Source: Microbacteriaceae bacterium (GTDB lineage Bacteria; Actinomycetota; Actinomycetes; Actinomycetales; Microbacteriaceae). From it: 64,000 nt of DNA. Within the stretch, counting starts at the first letter, position 1. The number at the start of each line of letters is the position of its first letter. Location of the stretch: positions 186,001-250,000 of the forward strand of contig JAODMT010000009.1 in assembly GCA_025464975.1 (NCBI GenBank), given 5' to 3'. Of the stretch, positions 44,620 to 52,769 are shown piece by piece. Below the pieces are notes generated by a model. That model made no database searches. It had not been told where the DNA came from and saw nothing but the letters and a program-made list of their open reading frames with translations. The position numbers and the translations under genes are program-made.

Positions 44620-46191
44620 TTAGTTCCTCAGAGTGAAGGCGAGTAACTCGGGACCACGCCTGTTGAAGATCGCACCGCCCCAGGTCACCCCGAGAACCAG
44701 GAACACGACTCCGAGCACCACGCCGACCAGCAGCGACAGCGTCGGCCAGGCGCCGCCGTACATCAGGCCGAGGGCCGCGAGGCCGAGAGCGGGCAATGCG
44801 AGGATGATCGCGGCGAAGAAGGCGACGGATTGGATGAGGCCGGCGGCCGTGCCGCTCGCCTGAGGTTGCGCGAACGGACTGTCACCCGGTCGCACGGCTG
44901 GGTACGGGAATCGGGCGGAAATCACGCTCGACAGCCCGAGGCCGGCCAGAAGGACGCTCGAGCTGACACCGATCATTGACGGCAACACCGACGGATCCCC
45001 GTAAATCGAGGCGCTGATGGGCGACCCGATGAGTATGAGCGGCACTCCAAGGATGAGGGCTGGCACGATCCGTCCGAGCCGGTCGGCCCTGCCGCTGACG
45101 TTGGATGCGACGTGCAACCAGATTGCCGAGTGGTCGTAGGAGACGTCGTTGTGAATCGCCCAGGACAGGAACAGGCTCATCGCAGGCACCGGAATGAGTG
45201 CGAGCGCACTTCCGGGGACTCCGGCGACCGCGAGGGCGACAACGAAGATCAGCGGCGCGATGGGAATCGCCACGAGCGACGTGTGATACCGGGCGTCCCG
45301 AACCCAATACGTGATGCTGCGGGCCGCGATCGCTCCGGTCTGGGTGGCTGGCACGCTAGCAAACCACCCGAGGCCGGAATAGCGCTTCGTGCGCGCCTCA
45401 CGTTGCGGTGTGACCAGCATCCAGCCGACGAGAGCGCGCCAGGCGAACCACAGCGCACCGGCAAACACTACGGCGATGGCGAACTTCGCGAGAGCGAGTC
45501 CGACGTGACCGGATGCGGCCTCGGCCGGGGCGGACCACACCGCTCCGAGCGGAGTCCAGGCCGCGACATCCGAGACGCCGGAGAGCACGAACAGCCCATC
45601 GCGCTGCCAGTTGACGGCGGTGAGCGCGACGACGAGCGGGGACAGAGACACGATGACGATCAGCGCGATGAGCCCGGTAATCTCTCGTGCCCGGCGGGTG
45701 GCGAGCAGGAAGGCGGCGATCGACGTGGAAACGCGAGCGCCGAGCACGCAGGTGACAACGATGATCACCGCGCCGAGCAGCGCGAGGATGGTCGCAAGCG
45801 GGTTGCGGGTCCAGGTTGCGACCTGGGCGACCGCGATCACGGCGATGGCGAGGGCGGGTACTCCGACGAGTGCCGCGACAGCGAGGCCGGCTGCGATACG
45901 GGTCGTCGGCACGCCGAACAACGAAAAGGCCCGCGGATCGAGGGTGTCGTCGACGCCGAACGCCAGTGGAACCAGCAGGAACGCGGCGACAACCACCGAA
46001 CCGATCGTCACCGTGATGCTCGCGGCCAGAGGAGTGTCGACGAATCTGAGGCCGACGAGGCCGATCACCGCGACGATCGCCAAGCCGAGCCCGTAGACGA
46101 GGCCGATGATGATTCCGACGAGCTGGATCGGGCTGCGGCGGAAGATGTTCGCGAGCAGCCGGAGCTTCAGTCCGAGAAACTGTGCAACCAC
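44620..46191 (-). CDS. ABC exporter membrane protein
   Basis: A 523-residue membrane protein with at least twelve hydrophobic segments and no recognised enzymatic motif. It looks like the large permeases of actinobacterial ABC-2-like exporters. The start, a GTG at 46191, overlaps the 3' end of the ATPase gene by 25 bases, so the two work together. The C-terminus ends in a long stretch of helices and a short basic tail. The substrate is unknown. Confidence 0.78.
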   Translation of the reverse strand: MVAQFLGLKLRLLANIFRRSPIQLVGIIIGLVYGLGLAIVAVIGLVGLRFVDTPLAASITVTIGSVVVAAFLLVPLAFGVDDTLDPRAFSLFGVPTTRIAAGLAVAALVGVPALAIAVIAVAQVATWTRNPLATILALLGAVIIVVTCVLGARVSTSIAAFLLATRRAREITGLIALIVIVSLSPLVVALTAVNWQRDGLFVLSGVSDVAAWTPLGAVWSAPAEAASGHVGLALAKFAIAVVFAGALWFAWRALVGWMLVTPQREARTKRYSGLGWFASVPATQTGAIAARSITYWVRDARYHTSLVAIPIAPLIFVVALAVAGVPGSALALIPVPAMSLFLSWAIHNDVSYDHSAIWLHVASNVSGRADRLGRIVPALILGVPLILIGSPISASIYGDPSVLPSMIGVSSSVLLAGLGLSSVISARFPYPAVRPGDSPFAQPQASGTAAGLIQSVAFFAAIILALPALGLAALGLMYGGAWPTLSLLVGVVLGVVFLVLGVTWGGAIFNRRGPELLAFTLRN

Positions 46192-47975
46192 TCCATGCCC
46201 TCCGCTGTCTTGCGACCTCCCGCGAGTTCGACGAACCGCTCCTCGAGCGAACCTGCCCCGCGCACATCCTCCATGGTCCCGGCGGCGAGCACGCGGCCGC
46301 TGACCACAATTGCGACGAGGTCACAGATGCGCTGAATGAGATCCATGCTGTGGCTCGACAGCACGACCGTGCCTCCCGCGGCGACATACCTCTGCAGGAT
46401 TTCAGTGACATTTGCCGCCGAAACGGGATCGACCGACTCGAACGGTTCGTCAAGGACGAGCAACCGGGGCGAATGGATCATGGCAGAAGCGAGCGCGATC
46501 TTCTTGGTCATTCCGGCCGAGTAGTCGGCGACCAAACGGCCGAGCGCGTCCTCAAGCCCGAACGCGACGGCGAGGTCGTGTGAGCGCGCCCTGACGGTCG
46601 CCGCGTCGAGGCCACGCAGTATGCCGGAGTAGTAGAGCAACTGACCGCCGGTGAGTCGATCGAAGAGTCGAAGGCGGTCCGGAAGCACCCCCATGTTGCG
46701 TTTCGCCACCACGGGATCGCTCCAGACGTCGGCTCCGTGAACGGCAACCGTTCCGCCGTCCGGACGCAGGAGTCCGGTCACCATGGACAGGGTGGTGGTC
46801 TTTCCGGCGCCGTTCGGCCCCACGATGCCGAAGATGGTTCCCGCCGGAACCGAAAGACTGACCTGATCAACCGCGACGGTGCTCCCGAAGCGCTTAACGA
46901 GATCCGTAACTCTAAGGACGATTCCAGGGTCGGCGTTCTCCCGGGCGGATCCACCCACCGTTGCGGGCGCCACCGCAGCCTCGGTCCTTGGCGCCTCTGC
47001 GGTCCGCTTCTTCACCAGCATGCGGGGCACGCTGGTGAAGAAGCGGGGCAGATTGACTGGCAAGCGGGGCAGACTGATTGGCCTGCGGGGCGGACTGATC
47101 AGCGCGGACGCCGGTGTTCCCTCAGGCGTTCCCGCGCCAGCCGCCTGCGCGTTCGGGGGCGCCATTTCTGGCGCCGCAGCCTCCGAAGCCACAGTTTCTG
47201 AAGCTGCGGTTTCAGTCACGACAGCGTCCAAAACCGCGGTTTCTAAAGCCGCGGTTTCTGCCGACGCAGTTTCTGGAGCCGCAGATTCTGAAGCCGCAGC
47301 TTCTGGCTGCGTCTGAGATTGCTCGATCGGGTCCGGCTCGAGACCGGCAACCGATGAGTCGCTCGGCGTCTGGCCGGTTGGCGGCGCGACGGTGGATTCT
47401 GCCGCCGCCGCCGCTTTCGTCACTGCCGTCGATCGCGCTGATGCTGGCCGCCTGGCCGGCGTTGACCTTCCCTGCCCGGCGGCCGGCGTGCGCTTGGCCG
47501 GTGTTCTCGGCTTTCCAGCCGGCTTCGGAGCGTCGGAGGTCGGGGCGTTCGGGGTCGGGGCGTTCGGGGTCGGGGCGTCAGGGGCGCTCGCGTCGGGTGC
47601 TGTCGACTCGCCCGCCGCCGGATCTGCGGCGCCTCGGGCCGCTGCGGTGCCGCCGCGGGTGGTTGACCTCGCGGCCCCGGTCCCGGTGCGCGAAGTCGTT
47701 TTTCTGGCCGGGGCACGCACGGGAGTCGGCGAGCCCAACGCCTGGTCCGCCGCGGACTGCGGTTCCGTCGCGGCCGGCTCCACCGGCGCCGGATCGGCCT
47801 TCTTGGTGCGCGGAGCGCGAGCAGAGGCTGCCTGCGAACCGCCGGTCTTTGCCTCGGCGGCCGCTCGGGGTGCCCGGGGAGTCGATGCCCGTGCCTTCGA
47901 TGGTGCGCTCGGATCCTTAGCTACGGCCGCACTCGAGGGCTCAGCTGTTGTATTCTCCTCAGGTTTTGAATCCAC
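46167..47975 (-). CDS. ABC ATPase with long Ala/Pro/Thr-rich N-terminal extension
   Basis: A 602-residue protein. Residues 349-602 are an ordinary ABC ATPase: Walker A GPNGAGKTT, unusual signature YSAGMTKKIALAS in place of LSGGQ, Walker B LLVLDEPFESVDP, and SSHSMDLIQ. Residues 1-348 are low complexity. They include histone-H1-like KPAGKPRTPAKRTPAAGQ, DAPTPNAPTPNAP repeats, nine pentapeptides of the type E-T-A-A-x, and three copies of an S/N-LPR-LP motif (ISLPRLPVNLPRFF). The start is a GTG at 47975 without a good ribosome site, so a shorter start is possible. The permease overlaps at the 3' end. Confidence 0.78.
   Translation of the reverse strand: MDSKPEENTTAEPSSAAVAKDPSAPSKARASTPRAPRAAAEAKTGGSQAASARAPRTKKADPAPVEPAATEPQSAADQALGSPTPVRAPARKTTSRTGTGAARSTTRGGTAAARGAADPAAGESTAPDASAPDAPTPNAPTPNAPTSDAPKPAGKPRTPAKRTPAAGQGRSTPARRPASARSTAVTKAAAAAESTVAPPTGQTPSDSSVAGLEPDPIEQSQTQPEAAASESAAPETASAETAALETAVLDAVVTETAASETVASEAAAPEMAPPNAQAAGAGTPEGTPASALISPPRRPISLPRLPVNLPRFFTSVPRMLVKKRTAEAPRTEAAVAPATVGGSARENADPGIVLRVTDLVKRFGSTVAVDQVSLSVPAGTIFGIVGPNGAGKTTTLSMVTGLLRPDGGTVAVHGADVWSDPVVAKRNMGVLPDRLRLFDRLTGGQLLYYSGILRGLDAATVRARSHDLAVAFGLEDALGRLVADYSAGMTKKIALASAMIHSPRLLVLDEPFESVDPVSAANVTEILQRYVAAGGTVVLSSHSMDLIQRICDLVAIVVSGRVLAAGTMEDVRGAGSLEERFVELAGGRKTAEGMEWLHSFSD
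47166..47303 (-). repeat. 15-bp minisatellite in the ABC ATPase gene
   Basis: About nine 15-base units related to GCAGTTTCTGAAGCC (plus strand). They encode pentapeptides ETAAS, ETASA, ETAAL, EAAAP and similar in the N-terminal extension. Confidence 0.7.
47531..47579 (-). repeat. 15-bp repeat encoding APTPN
   Basis: Three tandem copies of GTCGGGGCGTTCGGG with one change, encoding the APTPN-APTPN-APTSD stretch of the same extension. Confidence 0.7.
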
Positions 47976-48236
47976 TGGATAACCGTACCAATCCCGCCTG
48001 TATCGCCTGTGTGCAACCTGAATGGCGCATCACGAAATGAGAACGTCGCGCGCCGCCTGCTGTGCCAAATGGGACAGCCCCGGGTAGGGTGGGAACGCAC
48101 AACGACGTGTCCAGGCAACAGTCTGGGGATTAACACTAGGTGAACCAGCTTCGAGATTCGCGCGGTATCGGGCGAGAGTCCGGCCGGAATTCGCACCGGC
48201 CCCAGTCGAGACCGCAGTCAACTGAGGAGACAAATC
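47976..48236. promoter_or_regulatory. Divergent control region before the cell-wall locus
   Basis: This 261-bp region lies between the ABC ATPase (minus) and the nucleotidyltransferase (plus). GGCCGG (48180) and CCGGCC (48197) form a 6-bp stem near the plus-strand gene, and GAGGAGACAAATC is its ribosome site. I see no confident -35/-10 pair in either direction. Confidence 0.35.
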
Positions 48237-48929
48237 GTGAGCACGCAGATCGTAATTCTGGCCGCTGGAATGGGCAGCCGACTCGGTCGCTCGCTGCCCA
48301 AGCCGCTCACCGAGCTGAGCGACGGCCGCACGATCATGCAGCAGCAGTTCGACAACATCCGCCACGCATTCGGAGACAATGCCAAGGTGACCATCGTCGT
48401 CGGGTACAAGCTCGAGCACATCATCGAAGCCTTCCCGAGCGCATCCTTTGTCTACAACGAGCAGTACGACCAGACCAACACGTCCAAGAGCCTGATGCGG
48501 GCGCTCCGCGCGTCAGGACAGGGCGGCGTGCTCTGGATGAACGGAGACGTCGTCTTCGACCCGGAGGCTCTCGTTCGTGCCGCGAAGATGGTCAAGCGCG
48601 ATCAGTCCTTCGTCTCGGTGAACACCGCGAAGGTTTCGGATGAAGAAGTGAAGTACACCGTCGACGCCGAGGGGTACATCAACAAGCTGTCGAAGACCGT
48701 CAAGGACGGCCTAGGCGAAGCGGTCGGAATCAACTACGTGGCCCGCGGCGACAAGGCTGCGCTCATCCGCCAGCTGAGCCGTGTAGGAGATCAGGACTAC
48801 TTCGAGCGTGGAATTGAGCTTGGTATCGAGCAGGACAAGCTACGATTTGAGCCGGTAGACATCTCCGACCTCTACGCCGTAGAGATCGACTTCGCGGAAG
48901 ACCTAGAGCGGGCAAACCTCTTCGTCTAA
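48237..48929 (+). CDS. LicC-like nucleotidyltransferase (phosphocholine cytidylyltransferase family)
   Basis: A 230-residue nucleotidyltransferase. The nucleotide-binding motif is LAAGMGSRLGRSLPKPLTEL, the metal-binding Asp is in WMNGDVVFDPEAL, and a second metal site is in AVEIDFAEDLERA. It resembles LicC and related enzymes that make CDP-choline or another activated head group. Its position before a teichoic-acid-type exporter and a CDP-glycerol transferase-like gene suggests it activates a wall-polymer substituent. The substrate is not fixed by the sequence. GAGGAGAC precedes the GTG. Confidence 0.8.
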   Translation: MSTQIVILAAGMGSRLGRSLPKPLTELSDGRTIMQQQFDNIRHAFGDNAKVTIVVGYKLEHIIEAFPSASFVYNEQYDQTNTSKSLMRALRASGQGGVLWMNGDVVFDPEALVRAAKMVKRDQSFVSVNTAKVSDEEVKYTVDAEGYINKLSKTVKDGLGEAVGINYVARGDKAALIRQLSRVGDQDYFERGIELGIEQDKLRFEPVDISDLYAVEIDFAEDLERANLFV

Positions 48930-48971
48930 GGCGCTTCACCGGGGGTGCTTGACGCGTAAGGACCCGACCGA

Positions 48972-49787
48972 GTGAGTGCAGTAACACAGACTCATGAGTC
49001 GCGCTCGGCCTTCGCCCGCTATCGCCACTCGCTCTGGCTGCTCACCACGCGGGACCTGAAGGTCCGTTACTCAACGTCGTTCCTCGGTTATTTCTGGTCG
49101 ATCCTCGACCCGCTGGTCATGGCCGCGATCTATTGGATCGTCTTCACGAAGATCTTCCACCGTGGCGCGCCAATCGAGCAGCCGTACATCGTGTTCCTGC
49201 TCACCGCGCTTCTGCCGTGGACCTGGTTCAACGGCGTGGTTTCGGATGCCACACGGGCCTTCACCAAGGAGGCAAAACTCGTACGGTCGACCAAGATTCC
49301 TCGCACCATCTGGGTCGCAAGGCTCGCGCTGTCCAAGGGCATCGAGTTCATCGTGAGTCTCCCCGTCATCGTGTTCTTCGCACTCATCTCGCTCGCGACG
49401 CCGGATCCCGCCCAGCTGCACTGGCAAGTGGTCTTCGTCCCGCTGGCCATCGTGCTTCAGGCGGCGCTCGCGCTCGGCGTGGGGCTCATCGTCGCACCGC
49501 TCGTTGTGTTTTTCAACGATCTTGAGCGAGCGGTGAAGCTCGGCCTCCGCTTCCTGTTCTACGCCTCCCCCATCGTCTACAGCGTGTCAGGCGTGCCGAA
49601 GGAACTTCGGCCGTACGCCTCAATCAATCCTCTTTCGGGCATCATCTCGCTCTACCGGGCGGCATTCTTCCCCACGGAATTGAACTGGTTCGACGTTGGG
49701 ATGAGCGCCATCATCACCGTCATCATCCTCACCATCGGAATTCTCGTGTTCCGCCGAACCGTGCCGACCGTCCTCAAGGAGATTTGA
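48972..49787 (+). CDS. ABC-2-type polysaccharide exporter permease (TagG/Wzm-like)
   Basis: A 271-residue permease with about six hydrophobic segments. YSTSFLGYFWSILDPLVMAA near the N-terminus is typical of Wzm/TagG. It exports lipid-linked wall polymers with the ATPase encoded directly downstream. The GTG start lies 42 bases after the nucleotidyltransferase stop. The stop and the next start overlap as TGATG. Confidence 0.88.
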   Translation: MSAVTQTHESRSAFARYRHSLWLLTTRDLKVRYSTSFLGYFWSILDPLVMAAIYWIVFTKIFHRGAPIEQPYIVFLLTALLPWTWFNGVVSDATRAFTKEAKLVRSTKIPRTIWVARLALSKGIEFIVSLPVIVFFALISLATPDPAQLHWQVVFVPLAIVLQAALALGVGLIVAPLVVFFNDLERAVKLGLRFLFYASPIVYSVSGVPKELRPYASINPLSGIISLYRAAFFPTELNWFDVGMSAIITVIILTIGILVFRRTVPTVLKEI

Positions 49788-50536
49788 TGAGCGCCGTCTC
49801 ACCGGTAATCGAGGTCGAAGATGCGGGCATTCGGTTCAAACGCAACCGGCGCTCCCGCCGCAATTTCAAGGATCTCTTCGCCGGGTCGAACCGACGAAGC
49901 AGGCCCGGCGAATTTTGGCCACTCCGCCACGTTTCGTTCTCGGTAGCGCCCGGCGAAGCCATCGGAGTGGTCGGCCGAAATGGGCAGGGCAAGTCCACCC
50001 TGCTCAAGCTCGTGGCCGAGGTGGTGTTCGCCGACGAGGGCAACGTGCGGGTGGCGGCTGGCGTGGCTCCGCTGATCGAGATCACCGGCGGATTCGTAGA
50101 CGACCTGACGGTGCGTGACAACGTGTATCTCACGGCCGGCCTGCACGGCATGAAAAAGGCCCAGATCGACGCCCAGTTCGACGAAATCATCGCCTTCTCC
50201 GAAATTGGCGACTTCCTCGACACGCCGTACAAGCATCTGTCGAGCGGGATGAAGGTGCGAATTGCCTTCGCGGTGATCTCCCGGCTTGAGGAACCGATCC
50301 TCCTCGTCGACGAGGTGCTCGCTGTCGGTGACAAAGCGTTCCGAGAAAAGTGCTACCGCCGAATCGAAGAGCTGTTGGCGGGCGGGCGTACATTGTTTTT
50401 CGTGTCTCACAGCGAAAAAGATCTCAGACGGTTCTGTACCCGGGGCCTTTACCTCGACAAGGGTTCGCTCGTCCTGGATGCCTCGATCGAGGAGGTTCTC
50501 GACCGATACAACGCCGAGTATGGGGTCAAGCCGTGA
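49787..50536 (+). CDS. Polysaccharide/teichoic acid exporter ATPase (TagH/Wzt-like)
   Basis: A 249-residue ATPase. It has Walker A (GRNGQGKSTLLKLV), signature LSSGMKVRIAFAV, Walker B (PILLVDEVLAVGD) and the switch region FVSHSEKDL. The order and motifs match Wzt/TagH rather than drug exporters. The ATG at 49787 follows AAGGAG by 5 bases. The protein lacks the C-terminal carbohydrate-binding domain of long Wzt proteins. The stop overlaps the next start as GTGA. Confidence 0.9.
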   Translation: MSAVSPVIEVEDAGIRFKRNRRSRRNFKDLFAGSNRRSRPGEFWPLRHVSFSVAPGEAIGVVGRNGQGKSTLLKLVAEVVFADEGNVRVAAGVAPLIEITGGFVDDLTVRDNVYLTAGLHGMKKAQIDAQFDEIIAFSEIGDFLDTPYKHLSSGMKVRIAFAVISRLEEPILLVDEVLAVGDKAFREKCYRRIEELLAGGRTLFFVSHSEKDLRRFCTRGLYLDKGSLVLDASIEEVLDRYNAEYGVKP

Positions 50537-51372
50537 GCATGCGGCCCGGCAAGGGCTTCAACGTCTCCTCACCGCAGGTCGAGAAGGGGGTTGACCGGCT
50601 GCTTTCGGTGCAGCGCCCGGTGGTGCTTGCGCACCTCCGCAGCGTGCGACACCGGCATCCGACGGCTTCACCGGCCCAGATCGTCGCCATTCTCGAGCGC
50701 CGCTACCTCACGGCCGTGACAACCGGCGGCGCCGGCGTTGGAGCGAGCGCGGTGATTCCGGGCGTCGGGTTTGGGGTGTCACTTGCCCTGTCGGGCGTCG
50801 AGACCGCCGGATTCCTTGAGGGCAGTGCGCTCTTCGCACAGTCGGTGACCGAGGTGCACGGCATCGCCATTGACGACCCGGAACGGGCGCGCACTCTCGT
50901 GATGGCAATGATGCTCGGAACGGCTGGCTCCGACCTAGTGAAGCAACTCGCCAGCCAGGCCGCGGGCGTCGGTCCTTCCAGAGGAACGTTCTGGGGAGAA
51001 TTGGTGACCAAGAGCCTGCCGCAAGCGGCGATGGGGCAGATCGGCGATCGGATCAAGCGAGCGTTCATCCGTCGTTTCGCAACAACCCAGAGTGCCAGCA
51101 TCCTCGGGCGAGCGATCCCGTTCGGGATCGGCGCCGTCATCGGCGGCACGGGCAATCATGTGCTCGGCCGCAAGGTCGTCGCTGCAGCGCGAGATGCCTT
51201 CGGTCCAGCCCCGGCATCATTCCCGGCCTATCTCGAGCCCGTGATTCGCGAGCCGCGAACGCGGGTCCGTTCGACCCGTCGTTCCCTCCCGCGGTTCCGT
51301 CGGCCGGTCGAGCAACTACCCGAATCCGATCAACCCGCAGAATCGGATGCGGCGCCGAGCCAAGAACGCTAG
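50533..51372 (+). CDS. Glycine-rich, partly hydrophobic protein of unknown function
   Basis: A 279-residue protein that I cannot assign with confidence. Residues 60-100 (TTGGAGVGASAVIPGVGFGV) and 190-220 (AIPFGIGAVIGGTGNHVLG) are glycine-rich hydrophobic hairpins. Between them, EVHGIAIDDPERARTLVMAM recalls the EcsC family, but the match is only a visual one. The C-terminal 60 residues are basic and Pro-rich. Translation starts at a GTG that overlaps the ATPase stop, so it is coupled to the exporter and may be an accessory part of it. Confidence 0.6.
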   Translation: MSMRPGKGFNVSSPQVEKGVDRLLSVQRPVVLAHLRSVRHRHPTASPAQIVAILERRYLTAVTTGGAGVGASAVIPGVGFGVSLALSGVETAGFLEGSALFAQSVTEVHGIAIDDPERARTLVMAMMLGTAGSDLVKQLASQAAGVGPSRGTFWGELVTKSLPQAAMGQIGDRIKRAFIRRFATTQSASILGRAIPFGIGAVIGGTGNHVLGRKVVAAARDAFGPAPASFPAYLEPVIREPRTRVRSTRRSLPRFRRPVEQLPESDQPAESDAAPSQER

Positions 51373-51475
51373 CCGCGTGGCCCGGTAGGACGGCAGCGCC
51401 ACTCCTTCACCTCAGGCCGGCGACGGCCGTCCGGGGAGGAGTACCTCTGGCGCGTTCACTGTTAGGCTCCCTGTC

Positions 51476-52717
51476 GTGCCCGGGTTCAGCTTCGCCAAGG
51501 GGAATGCCCAGAAACTCGCGACGATTCCGCTCTACGCCCTCGGGGCGGCCGCAAGCCTCGTTGTTCGGCGCTCGAATCGACGCTGGGCCTTCGGAAGCGG
51601 CGCCGGTCTCGGCGAGGGTTCGCTCGCTCTGTTCCAGCATGTTGCGGCCGCCGACCCCTCCCTCACGCTGGTCTGGCTGTGCCGCAACGAGGTCGATCTC
51701 GCAACGGCTTCCGCACTTGGCATTCCGGCGGTGAGGCGAGACAGTTTTCGGGGCGTCTTGGCGACCCTCCGGTCCGGCGTCGTGGTGGTCACGCACGGGT
51801 TCGGCGACGTGAACCGGTATGGGTCCCGGGGTTCCTTCCTTGTTCAGCTCTGGCACGGCGTGCCACTCAAGCTTGTGCAGCTCGACTCCCCGGCAACGCT
51901 TGCGGTATCCGTGCCCGTCGTTGGGCGACAGGTACGCGCCCTGCTGCGCCGGTTCTACCGTCGCGCATACCGGGCGATCTCGTTCATGCCAGCGGCATCC
52001 GAACTTGTCGCAGGCCGGTTGCGGTCGGCATTTAACCTGCCGGCCGACCGAGTCGTTGTAACCGGCGACCCTCGCGACGACGTGCTCTGCAGCGGTTCCG
52101 CCTCGGACCGTGTCAGCCGGGCGCGAGACCTCCTGCGAGAAGGCGTCGACGCTCTCGCCCCGCGCGTGTTGCTCTACGCGCCGACCTGGCGAGACGGGGA
52201 GAGCGATCCCGCCGTGCCGGTGGCGGAGGACTGGCCGGAAATCGATGCGTGGCTTCGTGCCGCAAACGCGACCCTCGTCCTGAGGCCGCATCCGCTTGGA
52301 CTGGGCGGCTACGCGGCGTTTGCCCGCTCGTCAGACCGCGTGCAGCTTCTGACCGCCGATCGCCGGCCGGACATCACGCCGATCCTTCCCGCGGTCGACC
52401 TGCTCATCACCGACTACTCGTCCATAGCCTTCGACTATTCCCTCACGGCCGGCCCGATTCTGTTCCTGGCCCCCGACGAGGACGCCTATGTGCTCTCCCG
52501 CGGCCTGTACGAACCGTATCGAGAATTCAGCGACGGACGGGCGGTGCGCAACTGGCGGACGATTCTTGCGCAGTTAATGCGCTACGACGCGGACCCCGTC
52601 TGGGCTGGCACGGTTCGTGACCACTCCGTCGTGTTGCGGGACCGTCACTTCGCACATCGAGACGGCCGAAATACCGAGCGAGTGTACGCCGAAATACTCC
52701 GCCGCCTGAACACGTAG
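51476..52717 (+). CDS. CDP-glycerol glycerophosphotransferase-family protein (TagB/TagF-like)
   Basis: A 413-residue enzyme. VVVVTHGFGDVNRYGSRGSF and VQLWHGVPLKLVQLDSP match the N-terminal active-site His of the family. LLYAPTWRDGE, LVLRPHPLG and LLITDYSSIAFDYSL belong to the CDP-binding C-terminal half. Such enzymes add polyol phosphates to lipid-linked wall teichoic acid chains. The GTG start lies 103 bases after the unknown protein. It is convergent with the glycosyltransferase gene. Confidence 0.88.
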   Translation: MPGFSFAKGNAQKLATIPLYALGAAASLVVRRSNRRWAFGSGAGLGEGSLALFQHVAAADPSLTLVWLCRNEVDLATASALGIPAVRRDSFRGVLATLRSGVVVVTHGFGDVNRYGSRGSFLVQLWHGVPLKLVQLDSPATLAVSVPVVGRQVRALLRRFYRRAYRAISFMPAASELVAGRLRSAFNLPADRVVVTGDPRDDVLCSGSASDRVSRARDLLREGVDALAPRVLLYAPTWRDGESDPAVPVAEDWPEIDAWLRAANATLVLRPHPLGLGGYAAFARSSDRVQLLTADRRPDITPILPAVDLLITDYSSIAFDYSLTAGPILFLAPDEDAYVLSRGLYEPYREFSDGRAVRNWRTILAQLMRYDADPVWAGTVRDHSVVLRDRHFAHRDGRNTERVYAEILRRLNT

Positions 52718-52769
52718 TGCTTCGACTACTCGGCAAGGGAATCCTCGACCGGGCTGAATTCCCGCGCGA

